Assembly (NCBI RefSeq): GCF_003609575.1
Contig: NZ_MBTA01000028.1
Location: 124,001-188,000, forward strand
DNA length: 64,000 nt
From: Pelobium manganitolerans
GTDB lineage: Bacteria; Bacteroidota; Bacteroidia; Sphingobacteriales; Sphingobacteriaceae
Direction: 5' to 3'
Shown here: piece by piece, positions 32,562 through 47,810 of the stretch
Numbering within the stretch: position 1 is the first letter of the stretch
How the letters are laid out: each line of letters begins with the position of its first letter
Position numbers and translations under genes: made by a program
Notes under the pieces: model-generated
Databases searched by the model: none
What the model saw: only the letters and a program-made list of their open reading frames with translations
Told to the model about the DNA's origin: nothing

Positions 32562-33932
32562 ATGAGTAATTTATCAAGTACAAAGGTCATCCGCTTTTAT
32601 AACTTAGCCCTTATGTTTACCCTGTCGCTTGTATTTAGCACTTTAACAAGTGGGGCGCAAGAGGGTCAGCAAAATAACATCCGGAACCTTACCCAAAATG
32701 ATTACCAGAACATGTTAGAAACTTTGGGCATCACCGCTGTAAGGCCGGGACCTTCTGGTAATCCAAAAGATTTTAATGCCGCCAACAGCAACGAAGCAAT
32801 GGCTAGCCCTTATACCTCTCTTCCCAACCCGCTCATCTTAAATAATGGCAACCCGGTGCAGGATGCGCAAACTTGGTGGAAACTACGGCGTCCAGAAATA
32901 GTAAGCTATTTTGATAGCGAAGTTTATGGCCGCGTTCCGGATAATACACCAGCGGTAAAATGGGAGGTTATCAGCGTTAAAGACACAGTTTTTGGCGAAA
33001 TACCGGCAATAACCAAAGAATTGTTAGGCAGGGTAGATAACAGCCGGTACCCCGATATCACTGTTAATATCCAGCTTTCTTTAACTGTTCCAAAGCAGCA
33101 AAATAAACCTGTGCCGGTAGTTACAGAGTTTGGCTTTAAGTTTCCGGCGGGTTTCAGAATACCCGAAAGTATGCAAAGTAAAGGCAAAAGCTGGCAGCAA
33201 CAACTGTTAGAAACGGGTTGGGGCTTTGCAGTATTAATTCCTACAAGCTATCAGGCTGATAATGGCGCAGGTTTAACCTCAGGAATTATTGGCTTATGCA
33301 ATAAGGGCAAATATCGTAAACCCGATGATTGGGGAGCCATTAGGGCTTGGGCGTGGGGAGCTAGCAGAGCAGTGGATTATTTTGAAACAGACGCCGACGT
33401 GGATTGTTCGAGGTTGGCCATAGAAGGCCTTTCACGTTATGGAAAAACAGCTTTGGTGACCATGGCTTACGAACCGCGTTTTTCTTTAGCTTTTGTTGGC
33501 TCTTCTGGCAACGGCGGTGCTAAAATTATGCGTCGCCACTTTGGCGAACAGGTAGAAAATTTAGCCTCGTCCGGAGAGTACCATTGGTTCGCGGGGAATT
33601 TTATAAAGTATGCCAGTACTTTAAGCCCTACCGATTTACCTGTTGATGCCCATGAACTGGTTGCGCTATGTGCGCCACGGCCGGTTTTTATAGGTTCTGG
33701 TTCTCCATTGGTGGAAGGAACTTGGGTTGATGCGAAAGGCATGTTTTTGGGTGGCCTGTATGCCTCTCCGGTGTATCAGTTGCTCGGCAAAAAAGGCTAC
33801 AGCCTTACAGAAATGCCTCCCATTGAAACGGCTTTACTAGACGGCGAACTCGCATTTAGGCAGCACGCAGGCGGGCATACCAATGGACCCAATTGGCCTT
33901 ATTTTATCCAATGGGCTAAAAAATATTTTTAG
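32562..33932 (+). CDS. CE15 glucuronoyl methylesterase
   Basis: CE15 cleaves ester bonds between glucuronic acid on xylan and lignin alcohols or methanol. The 456-residue exported protein has the alpha/beta-hydrolase fold with nucleophile S291 in EGLSRYGKTA, the conserved LCAPRPVFIGSG segment and the catalytic His in HAGGHTNGPNWPYF. Where many members carry a second acid or another residue in the GSSG-x-GGA loop, this one has Asn (GSSGNGGAK), so its acid probably comes from the alternative loop after LCAPRP. It sits between a GH43 and the CE1-CE6 unit, fitting debranching of methyl-glucuronoxylan. Confidence 0.92.
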   Translation: MSNLSSTKVIRFYNLALMFTLSLVFSTLTSGAQEGQQNNIRNLTQNDYQNMLETLGITAVRPGPSGNPKDFNAANSNEAMASPYTSLPNPLILNNGNPVQDAQTWWKLRRPEIVSYFDSEVYGRVPDNTPAVKWEVISVKDTVFGEIPAITKELLGRVDNSRYPDITVNIQLSLTVPKQQNKPVPVVTEFGFKFPAGFRIPESMQSKGKSWQQQLLETGWGFAVLIPTSYQADNGAGLTSGIIGLCNKGKYRKPDDWGAIRAWAWGASRAVDYFETDADVDCSRLAIEGLSRYGKTALVTMAYEPRFSLAFVGSSGNGGAKIMRRHFGEQVENLASSGEYHWFAGNFIKYASTLSPTDLPVDAHELVALCAPRPVFIGSGSPLVEGTWVDAKGMFLGGLYASPVYQLLGKKGYSLTEMPPIETALLDGELAFRQHAGGHTNGPNWPYFIQWAKKYF

Positions 33933-34037
33933 AAAATGCTAGGTGCTACTGTCAAGCGCTTAGCTAGCTATGTGGCGCTGTGGATAACCAAGGCCGTAGC
34001 TATCGTGTATCATTGGTGCATTTGAGATTTGCGCCTC

Positions 34038-34072
34038 TGAACATCTCTATCATAAAATTAACGAAATGTACC
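34038..34072 (+). promoter_or_regulatory. Operator site D before the CE1-CE6 unit
   Basis: TGAACAT-CTC-T-AT-C is followed 21 bp later by TAACGAA-ATG-T-AC-C. A -7-like TACTTTAC starts 23 bp after the operator, and a second possible promoter (TTTC, 20 bp, TATATTTC at 34113-34120) lies nearer the ATG at 34135. Confidence 0.55.
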
Positions 34073-34131
34073 CCCCGTTTTAAATGCCTTTCGTTTACTT
34101 TACACCACTGATTATATTTCTAAGAACCTAA

Positions 34132-34998
<867 letters not shown>

Positions 34999-35020
34999 TA
35001 GTTGACAATAACATTTTTAA

Positions 35021-35854
<834 letters not shown>

Positions 35855-35917
35855 TTTAAATTTTAGGTGCTACCTTCTTATACCTTACTTTTAAGAAAGT
35901 AAAAAAAGGCGTATCTT

Positions 35918-36811
35918 TTATAAGTCAGAAAAGTTCATTTTCTGACTTTGCTTTCTGTATTCTCCGGGTGTTAGCCCGGTTATTTTCTTAAAGGTTCTGG
36001 CAAAATACTGAAAGCTTTCAAAACCAACATCGTTAGCAATTTCCCCGTATTGACTGTTTGTAGTAGTAATAAGGTACTGCGCTCTTTCAATACGTTTTTC
36101 TTGAATGTATTTTATAGGTCTTTTTCCGGTGTGTTTATAAAATAGCCTAGAAAAATAATCGGGACTTAAATTTACCCGAGAGGACAGATTGTTCACGCTA
36201 AGTGCTTGTGCTAAGTTGATCTGAATTTCGTTGATGGTTTCAATAATTGTAGATGGGATGATTTCTATCCGGTTATTCTTAAAGCCGGGCTGAGACAGAA
36301 AGCCCGAGATCAGTTGAAATAGAATTCCTTGCGTCTCGTAACGTACTGAAATGCTTTGCAGCTCATTCAGGTTTTGGTATTCTTTATAATAAATATCCTT
36401 TTCGTAAACCTTTGGATCATCAGATCTGTTAATGCCACGGCCAGGGTTGATTTCCAATAACCGTAAAAAGCTTTCTATATCGTAGGGTGTAGCCTGTTTT
36501 TGCATCACCATCCTTGATTGGGCAAACAAAGAAAGTCCATCTGGCGACTCTTCAAAAAACTGGATGAAATATTGACTAAGAAAGCTGTCGCACTTAAGGT
36601 CACAAAGTGTAAAGCTGGGTATTAGGTATATAAAACCCGCTTCTAATTCCGTTAAGCCTTTAGCAGTAGTAATTGTCCCCTCGCCGTCATCTATGTAATA
36701 CAGCCGGAAATAAGGACTTATCACATTGCTGAAATCCCATCGGTTATCCAACTTGACAAAGTCGATGTTTAAAAGAGAGAAAAAATTTCGGATGGGATTT
36801 TTGGTCATCAT
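35918..36811 (-). CDS. AraC-family transcriptional regulator
   Basis: The 297-residue protein has an N-terminal sensing half (about 1-180) with a cupin-like start (YFRLYYIDDGEGTITTAKG) and a C-terminal double helix-turn-helix (about 195-290): LAQALSVNNLSSRVNLSPDY, then RPIKYIQEKRIERAQYLI and the AraC signature IANDVGFESFQYFARTFKKI plus TGLTPGEYRKQ. It is the only transcription factor in the locus and is divergent from the GH29 gene. AraC-type domains bind tandem sites with about a 21-bp period, the same as operators A-F, so it is the nearest candidate to bind them; an outside hybrid two-component regulator with the same DNA-binding fold is the main alternative. Confidence 0.92.
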   Translation of the reverse strand: MMTKNPIRNFFSLLNIDFVKLDNRWDFSNVISPYFRLYYIDDGEGTITTAKGLTELEAGFIYLIPSFTLCDLKCDSFLSQYFIQFFEESPDGLSLFAQSRMVMQKQATPYDIESFLRLLEINPGRGINRSDDPKVYEKDIYYKEYQNLNELQSISVRYETQGILFQLISGFLSQPGFKNNRIEIIPSTIIETINEIQINLAQALSVNNLSSRVNLSPDYFSRLFYKHTGKRPIKYIQEKRIERAQYLITTTNSQYGEIANDVGFESFQYFARTFKKITGLTPGEYRKQSQKMNFSDL

Positions 36812-37229
36812 TAGTTATTCAAATATACTGCACCTGATTTATACTTATCTTCCTTTTATCGCATGACAAAGCGCGATAAATATAAACAGTTGATTTTTTA
36901 TTAGTTATAGTATTAAAATTGATTAAAATCACTAAAAATCCGATAAGCCTGTAATTGTTATAAAGGCTATTTAGTCGGATTTGTGCAATAAGAAGTCGAT
37001 TTGTTACAAAGATATCGCAGCAGATCAAGCTTATATTTGATTTAGCCAAATATTATAAACTTAAAAAATAAAGTTCCTTGTTTTTACGGTAACAGATGGA
37101 GATGCACCAATTATGTAACCAATACGAAATGTATTGCTTACGTACACACGGTGAGCATACGTCATTTTTGCAGTTTTTTTGGTTTTAGGTTAAAGGTGTA
37201 TTAACATTTACTACAAAAATAGTTAAAGA
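36812..37229. promoter_or_regulatory. Divergent regulatory region between araC-type gene and GH29
   Basis: This 418-bp A/T-rich gap has no coding signal. It contains an 8-bp inverted repeat, TTTATCGC (36855-36862) with GCGATAAA (36873-36880), 44-69 bp before the regulator start, a plausible autoregulatory site. Near GH29 it has AATAC-GAAAT-GTATT (37121-37135), whose ACGAAATGTA core is identical to half-site 2 of operator D, and a -7-like CATTTTTG (37163-37170). Confidence 0.5.
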
Positions 37230-38876
37230 ATGAAGAGAAGAACCCTAGTCAAGGGTATGGCCCTTGTTTTGCCGAGTATGTGGATAAATCAGGTTTTTGG
37301 AAAACCGTACTCATTTTCTGCTTTAAGCGATACTTCAAGCGGACCATTCAACGCAAGTTGGGAATCGTTGAGTAAGTATGTAGTTCCTGATTGGTTTAGG
37401 GATGCCAAATTTGGGATCTGGGCGCACTGGGGTCCACAGTGCCAACCAGAAAGAGGCGACTGGTATGCGAGGGGCATGTATCAGGAAGGTAGCGATCAAT
37501 ACCAGTATCACTGTAAAAAGTACGGGCATCCTTCTAAATTCGGTTTTAAGGACGTCATCAATGAATGGAAAGCAGAAAACTGGAATCCGGAGGAATTGGT
37601 GGCGCTTTACAAGAAAGCAGGTGCGAGGTATTTTATGGCACTTGCCAACCATCACGATAATTTCGATTTATACAATAGTTCTCACCAGCCTTGGAACTCC
37701 ACTAAGTTGGGACCAAAAAAAGACATTATAGCCGGATGGGCAAAGGCGGCAAAGCAAAATGACCTCCATTTTGGCGTGAGCGTACATGCTGCCCATACCT
37801 GGAGCTGGTACGAAACCTCGCAACGCTGGGACAAAAAAGGACCTTATGCAGAGATTCCTTACGATGGAAACCTTACAAAAAAGCAAGGCAAAGATAAATG
37901 GTGGGACGGATATGATCCGCAGGACCTTTATGCTCAAAACCACCCGATGAGTGAAAATAGCTGGGACAATGGTATGATACATAAACAATGGGACTGGGGA
38001 AATGGGGTTGTTAAGCCTTCTGATGCTTACTGCGAAAAATTTTATAAGCGAACCAAAGAACTAATTGATAGGTATGAGCCTGAGCTGATTTACTTTGACG
38101 ATACCGCATTGCCTTTATGGCCTATTAGCGATGCTGGTTTACGTATAGCTGCTCACATGTACAATAAAAGCATCAAACGTAACGGCCAACTAGAGGCGGT
38201 GATTTGCGGAAAAATTTTAAGCCAGCAACAAAGGCAATGTATGGTTTGGGATATCGAACGCGGGCAAAGTAACCAAATTGAGCCTTTACCGTGGCAAACG
38301 GATACCTGTATTGGTGCATGGCATTATGATCGCAGAATTTACGAGAAAAATCGGTACAAAAGTGCGAAAACAGTTATCCATACCATGATAGATGTAGTTA
38401 GCAAAAACGGAAATCTTATGCTGAATATCCCGGTAAGAGGGGATGGTACCATCGACGAAAAAGAAAGAGCAGTGGTGGAAGAAATAGGCGAGTGGATGAA
38501 AATTAACAGCGAAGGGATTTATGGCTCCAGGCCTTGGGTTGACTATGGAGAAGGACCTTCAACCGAAAATACCATTCCGCTAAGCGCACAGGGATTTAAT
38601 GAAGGCAAGGGAAACCCGTTTGGTGCGCAGGATATCAGATTTACTAAAAAAGGCACTACGCTGTATGCTTTTTTTATGGAATACCCAGACAGTAGGATTG
38701 CTGTGTCAAAAAAGTTGGGTGTTAAAGGTGTTGGCGAGATTAAAAACATTTCTCTCTTGGGTTCTGGGGCGGCACTTAAATTTGAACAAAATGGTGAAGG
38801 ACTAAAAGTTGATTTGCCGGATATTAATCTGCGCCATTTGCCTTATACGTTGAAAATAGAGGGTGCTATTGTCTGA
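37230..38876 (+). CDS. GH29 alpha-L-fucosidase with Tat-like signal
   Basis: The 548-residue enzyme removes terminal L-fucose. GH29 blocks include WFRDAKFGIWAHWGPQ, ALANHHDNFDLYNSSHQPWN and the nucleophile region ELIYFDDTALPL (D290 or D291), with HTMIDVVSKNGNLMLNIP near the end of the barrel and a C-terminal beta-sandwich. The N-terminus MKRRTLVKGMALVLPSMW has a twin-arginine pattern, so export by Tat is likely, unlike the Sec signals of neighbours. The mutarotase gene follows at 78 nt. Fucose or L-galactose decorates some grass xylans and xyloglucan, giving a reason for its place here. Confidence 0.93.
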   Translation: MKRRTLVKGMALVLPSMWINQVFGKPYSFSALSDTSSGPFNASWESLSKYVVPDWFRDAKFGIWAHWGPQCQPERGDWYARGMYQEGSDQYQYHCKKYGHPSKFGFKDVINEWKAENWNPEELVALYKKAGARYFMALANHHDNFDLYNSSHQPWNSTKLGPKKDIIAGWAKAAKQNDLHFGVSVHAAHTWSWYETSQRWDKKGPYAEIPYDGNLTKKQGKDKWWDGYDPQDLYAQNHPMSENSWDNGMIHKQWDWGNGVVKPSDAYCEKFYKRTKELIDRYEPELIYFDDTALPLWPISDAGLRIAAHMYNKSIKRNGQLEAVICGKILSQQQRQCMVWDIERGQSNQIEPLPWQTDTCIGAWHYDRRIYEKNRYKSAKTVIHTMIDVVSKNGNLMLNIPVRGDGTIDEKERAVVEEIGEWMKINSEGIYGSRPWVDYGEGPSTENTIPLSAQGFNEGKGNPFGAQDIRFTKKGTTLYAFFMEYPDSRIAVSKKLGVKGVGEIKNISLLGSGAALKFEQNGEGLKVDLPDINLRHLPYTLKIEGAIV

Positions 38877-38954
38877 TGTCTGTTAAAGTATTCTTCCCGT
38901 GTACTCAATTATTTCATGTTGAATATTAAATGATTGTCTCTTGAAAAAAAATAA

Positions 38955-39293
38955 ATGAAAAGATTTGCACTTGCCTTGGACTTAATAGATGATCCGGACA
39001 TAGTTAGAGAATATGAAAATTGGCACAAAGCCGAAAACGGTTGGCCCGAAATTAAAAAGAGTATCCTAGATGCAAATATTGTTTTGATGGAAATTTACCG
39101 GACAGGAAATAGGTTGTTTATGCTGATGGAAACTAACGATCAGTTTAGTGCCAAGCAAAAAGCAGCAATGGATGCGGCCAACCCTAAAGTTCAGGAATGG
39201 GAAACGCTAATGGCGAAATTCCAGCAGCCTTTAGCTTGGGCAAAAGAAGGCGAGAAATGGGTTTATATGGATAAAATATTTCAGTTACCGTAA
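38955..39293 (+). CDS. L-rhamnose/L-fucose mutarotase family protein (RhaM-like)
   Basis: The 112-residue cytosolic dimeric alpha/beta protein has the RhaM family layout: KRFALALDLIDDP, YENWHKAENGWPEIKKSI with the His, NIVLMEIYRTGNRLFMLMET and a C-terminal PLAWAKEGEKWVYMDKIFQL. Family enzymes speed anomer exchange of 6-deoxy sugars. Following an alpha-L-fucosidase, it most likely acts on L-fucose rather than L-rhamnose. There is no signal peptide, so it handles sugar after uptake, although no fucose kinase or isomerase gene is in the window. Confidence 0.9.
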   Translation: MKRFALALDLIDDPDIVREYENWHKAENGWPEIKKSILDANIVLMEIYRTGNRLFMLMETNDQFSAKQKAAMDAANPKVQEWETLMAKFQQPLAWAKEGEKWVYMDKIFQLP

Positions 39294-39342
39294 GCGGAAT
39301 GTCCCAGTTTTACAAAATTACAGTCATTTAAAACCCGAGTAT

Positions 39343-39377
39343 TGAACATTTCTCTCTCTATAATATACAAATGTACT
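39343..39377 (+). promoter_or_regulatory. Operator site E before GH95
   Basis: TGAACAT-TTC-T-CT-C is followed 21 bp later by TATACAA-ATG-T-AC-T. A perfect -7 box, TATTTTTG (39400-39407), lies 22 bp after the operator. The predicted leader to the GH95 ATG is about 185 nt and holds nothing recognisable. Confidence 0.6.
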
Positions 39378-39594
39378 ACCCTAGTTTGCCAGTTCTCGGT
39401 ATTTTTGATTTAATTATTACCCTAAGCGTTTTTTTTAATTTGTATGACGGTGTTTGATGTTACAAGCATCGCTTATGAATTTTTGAATTAGCGGAGCCAA
39501 AACCTTAAATACCAAAAAGTTGAGTTGTTGTTTATGAGCTTGATTTATGCGACAATAGGGAAATTTAAACTATTGCACACCTAGATTTAGGCTA

Positions 39595-43243
<3,649 letters not shown>

Positions 43244-43256
43244 ACAAATCTTTTTA

Positions 43257-43292
43257 AGCCGTTCGTGGTGCTTTTGAAATACGCGAACGGCT
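43257..43292 (+). terminator. Hairpin after CE1 copy 1
   Basis: AGCCGTTCG (43257-43265) and CGAACGGCT (43284-43292) form a 9-bp stem, followed by CCCTCTTT, a weak U-tract. Confidence 0.6.
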
Positions 43293-43362
43293 CCCTCTTT
43301 AGAGGATAACAAAACCTTTTGCCTTTTAAAACCTTGATGCTGGTGTTCGCTTGCAACAAAAA

Positions 43363-43392
43363 CGCTTTCTAAAATTAGAAGCGCATTTTTTG
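43363..43392 (+). terminator. Second terminator before GH115 copy 2
   Basis: CGCTTTCTAA and TTAGAAGCG pair with one bulge (43363-43383), followed by CA and T6. It ends just before the GH115 ATG at 43416, so it may act as a regulated leader hairpin as well as a terminator. Confidence 0.65.
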
Positions 43393-43415
43393 TGCATGGC
43401 CTAAATAATTTTTAT

Positions 43416-46289
43416 ATGAAACTTCTCTCAATTTTATTGCTTCTTCCATTTTTTGCCACCGCTCAACTTATTGTTAACCCCGAAAAACCCAATGGCAAAG
43501 AGTTCGCAATTGTCAGCAATCAGAAAGCGTCATGCATCGTTTATGATGGGTCAGAGAATATTTTGGTGGCAAAAGTGGCCAATTTCTTGGCAGATGATGT
43601 AGAGCGGGTTACCGCTATACGTCCACAGGTTGTAAACACAATGACAGGGGCAGAAAACATCATACTTTTAGGCACCGTTGAACAAAGTTCGCTGATTAAG
43701 CAACTGGCTGATCAAAAAAAACTGGATATCAGCCCTATCCGTGGCGGATGGGAGAAATTTATCGTGCAAACGGTTAAAAACCCGTTTCCTGGGGTAAAAA
43801 ATGCGCTGGTGATTGTGGGTAGCGATAGAAGAGGCGCCGCCTTTGGCGCATTTACTTTATCGCAAGCGATAGGTGTTTCGCCTTGGTACTGGTGGGCAGA
43901 TGTACCCGTTAAAAAGCACAAAAATCTATTACTAAAAGAAACCCGCTTGGTGTCTCACGGTCCGGCGGTAAAATACCGGGGCATTTTTATAAATGACGAG
44001 GCGCCCGCGTTCAGAAATTGGGCAAAAGAAAAATTTGGAGGCACAAACCATAAAGTGTACGAGAAAGTTTTTGAGCTTCTTTTGCGCAATAAAGCCAATT
44101 TTATTTGGCCTTCTATGTGGTTGCCTACGATGTTTTATGTAGACGATCCTTTGAACGCTAAAACAGCAAATGACTTTGGCATTGTGGTTTCTACCAGCCA
44201 TCACGAACCTATGACCCGTGCACACAACGAGTGGTCCGTATTTAACGGAGGCGCTTGGGACTACCAAAAAAACAAGGAAAAGTTGCAGGAGTTTTGGCGC
44301 GGGGGCATTGCGCGCGTCACCAATTACGAAAGCATGATAACAGTGGGTATGCGTGGCGACGGAGACGAAGGCATGTCTGAAGAAACCTCTGTTGATTTAT
44401 TAAAGGGAATTATTGCAGATCAGCGCAAGCTAATTGAAGAGGCTACCCATAAGCCGGCGAAAGAAACGCCGCAAGTGTGGGCAATATACAAGGAAGTACA
44501 GGATTATTACGACAAAGGAATGCGTGTGCCAGATGATATTACCGTGCTTTTTAGCGATGATAATTGGGGAAACATCAGATATTTGCCAAAAGCGGAGGAT
44601 CTTAACCGCTCTGGCGGATTTGGGATGTATTACCATTTAGACTATGTTGGTGCGCCCACATCATATAGGTGGTTGAATGTGAGTCAGATAGAAAGAATTT
44701 GGGAGCAAATGAACATTACGTACAGCCACGGCGTAAAAAACCTTTGGATAGCGAACGTAGGCGATATCAAACCTATGGAACTTCCAATAAGCTTCTTTTT
44801 CGACTATGCCTGGAATCCATCTTCTATACAGGCCAAAGATTTGCCCGCATATTATAAGAACTGGGCTACCGAACAGTTTGGGGCTAAACACGCTTCGGAA
44901 ATTGCATCGCTTTTGGCACTTTACACCAAATATAATGCGCGTAGGACACCCGAAATGCTAACGCCCAATACTTACAGCGTAGAGAATTACAGAGAAGCAG
45001 ATCGTATTGTGGCCGAGTATAACTTGTTGGCGGAAAAAAGTGAAAGCATTTATCATGATTTGCCTGCCGAATATCGGGATGCTTTTTATCAGCTGGTGCT
45101 TTCACCAATACTTTTGTCGGCAAATATTAACGAGATGTACGTAGCGGCCGGTAAAAATAAATATTACGCCGAGCGGGGTGCGGGCGCGGCCAATTTTTAT
45201 GCGCAAAAGACTAAAACGTATTTTGACAGAGATGAAGAGTTAACCAGAGCTTTTCACGAAGATTTGGCCAATGGGAAGTGGAACCACATGATGTCGCAAA
45301 CGCATATAGGTTACACAAGCTGGGCGCATCCACCGTTAAATACGATGCCCGCCGTATCTTTTGTGCAACTTCAGAAAACACCCGAACTGGGCTACCTTCT
45401 AGAATACGGCAGAAAACCATCGTGGGGCTGGCTTGGCGTAGAGGCCGAGTGGGCTTTTAGTGAGGTAATGCCTGTTTTTGACGCTGTTAACGACCAAAAT
45501 TTTTATATAGATGTAATTAACCGTGGGCAGGGCGAATTGCAGTACAAACTGCAACCTAAGCAAAATTGGATAAAACTTTCTGCAAACAGCGGACAAACGC
45601 AGTATCATCAAAAAATATATGTAAGCATTGATTGGGAAAGAGCACCAAAGGGTAATGCGCAGGGAGAAATTGTTCTTTCGGGTGCTGGCAAAGCTTTGAC
45701 CATAAAAGTCCCGATTTTAAACGAGCCGGCTAGAACAGCAGGTTTCGTTGAAAACGATGGATATGTAGCTATTGAGGCCAACCATTTTATCCCTAGTAAA
45801 ACTAAAATCTCCAATATGCCAACGGTGGTGGCCAACCTAGGCAGAACGTTATCTTCGGTAATATTAGACTCACCAATAAAATTTGATAAACCGCAAAAGC
45901 AAAGCCCGAGCCTGCAATACGAGTTTACACTTCTAAAATCCGGAACACCTACTGTTTCTACCTATGTTTCGCCTACACAAGATTATAAGAAAGAGGGCGG
46001 CTTAAAGTTCGCCATCGCAATTGACGACGAAGAGCCTCAAATTATTAATATAAATGAAGGTGAAAGTTCGCCGGATTGGAATTACCCGTCGTGGTGGACC
46101 AAATCAGTAGGAGACCATATTAAAGAAAAGCAGTCCAAACACAAACCGCTTAGCGCGGGCAAGCATATCCTTAAGGTTTGGTTGTTAGAGCGCGGAGTGG
46201 TATTGCAGCGTTTCGTCATTAGTACCAAACCGCTTAAGCCTTCGTACCTTGGACCCCCCGAAAGTAAATTTTCTGCCACCGAAAAATAG
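43416..46289 (+). CDS. GH115 xylan alpha-1,2-(4-O-methyl)-glucuronidase, copy 2
   Basis: From the ATG at 43416 the protein has 957 residues; an upstream GTG (43392) would sit in the terminator and is rejected. The signal ends at FATAQ. GH115 blocks match copy 1: KYRGIFINDEAPAFRNWAKE, FELLLRNKANFIWPSMW, VSTSHHEPMTRAHNEW, GMRGDGDEGM and YYHLDYVGAPTSYRW. It is about 120 residues longer, chiefly in the region after SWAHPPLNTMPAVSF, an extra beta-sandwich (FYIDVINRGQGELQYKLQP) before the C-terminal domain ending LKPSYLGPPES. The two copies are diverged and probably differ in preference. No -7 box is obvious, so it may rely on read-through. Confidence 0.94.
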   Translation: MKLLSILLLLPFFATAQLIVNPEKPNGKEFAIVSNQKASCIVYDGSENILVAKVANFLADDVERVTAIRPQVVNTMTGAENIILLGTVEQSSLIKQLADQKKLDISPIRGGWEKFIVQTVKNPFPGVKNALVIVGSDRRGAAFGAFTLSQAIGVSPWYWWADVPVKKHKNLLLKETRLVSHGPAVKYRGIFINDEAPAFRNWAKEKFGGTNHKVYEKVFELLLRNKANFIWPSMWLPTMFYVDDPLNAKTANDFGIVVSTSHHEPMTRAHNEWSVFNGGAWDYQKNKEKLQEFWRGGIARVTNYESMITVGMRGDGDEGMSEETSVDLLKGIIADQRKLIEEATHKPAKETPQVWAIYKEVQDYYDKGMRVPDDITVLFSDDNWGNIRYLPKAEDLNRSGGFGMYYHLDYVGAPTSYRWLNVSQIERIWEQMNITYSHGVKNLWIANVGDIKPMELPISFFFDYAWNPSSIQAKDLPAYYKNWATEQFGAKHASEIASLLALYTKYNARRTPEMLTPNTYSVENYREADRIVAEYNLLAEKSESIYHDLPAEYRDAFYQLVLSPILLSANINEMYVAAGKNKYYAERGAGAANFYAQKTKTYFDRDEELTRAFHEDLANGKWNHMMSQTHIGYTSWAHPPLNTMPAVSFVQLQKTPELGYLLEYGRKPSWGWLGVEAEWAFSEVMPVFDAVNDQNFYIDVINRGQGELQYKLQPKQNWIKLSANSGQTQYHQKIYVSIDWERAPKGNAQGEIVLSGAGKALTIKVPILNEPARTAGFVENDGYVAIEANHFIPSKTKISNMPTVVANLGRTLSSVILDSPIKFDKPQKQSPSLQYEFTLLKSGTPTVSTYVSPTQDYKKEGGLKFAIAIDDEEPQIININEGESSPDWNYPSWWTKSVGDHIKEKQSKHKPLSAGKHILKVWLLERGVVLQRFVISTKPLKPSYLGPPESKFSATEK

Positions 46290-46345
46290 GTTAAGGTTTA
46301 ACAGAAACTTCAGGGTTCTTGCAGTGCAATAATTTTAGGTGCTTA

Positions 46346-46395
46346 AAACAGCGCGATATAGCTAAGTAACAAAGCTTTGTATATATCGGCTGTTT
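46346..46395 (+). other. Intergenic hairpin with nested palindrome
   Basis: AAACAGCGCGATATA (46346-46360) pairs with TATATCGGCTGTTT (46382-46395) with one bulge; inside is the perfect palindrome ACAAAGCTTTGT (46369-46380). It follows the GH115 gene by 57 nt and lacks a T-run, so it may be an mRNA-end structure. Nothing else was seen in the gap up to operator F. Confidence 0.55.
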
Positions 46396-46438
46396 AAAGG
46401 CAGGTTATAGGAAAAAAGAGGTCTGAAACTCCCGGCAT

Positions 46439-46473
46439 TGAACATCTTTGCCCTTATTTTAACGAAAATTACC
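46439..46473 (+). promoter_or_regulatory. Operator site F before the long CE1-GH8-...-GH31 operon
   Basis: TGAACAT-CTT-T-GC-C is followed 21 bp later by TAACGAA-AAT-T-AC-C. A -7-like TAGCCTTTG (46502-46510) starts 28 bp after the operator. The leader to the ATG at 46639 is about 125 nt. Confidence 0.55.
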
Positions 46474-46614
46474 CCAATCTTTTAACCAATCTAACGAGAT
46501 TTAGCCTTTGTGTTGTAACCCTTGTTATCACAACCTAATTATAAATCGTCGGATATGCGAAATAACCGGAGGCTGTTTTTTGTAGCTAGCTTCTTTAGAT
46601 TTTGCCATAGCTAA

Positions 46615-47787
<1,173 letters not shown>

Positions 47788-47810
47788 AAGTTGCTAATTA
47801 AATACTTAAA

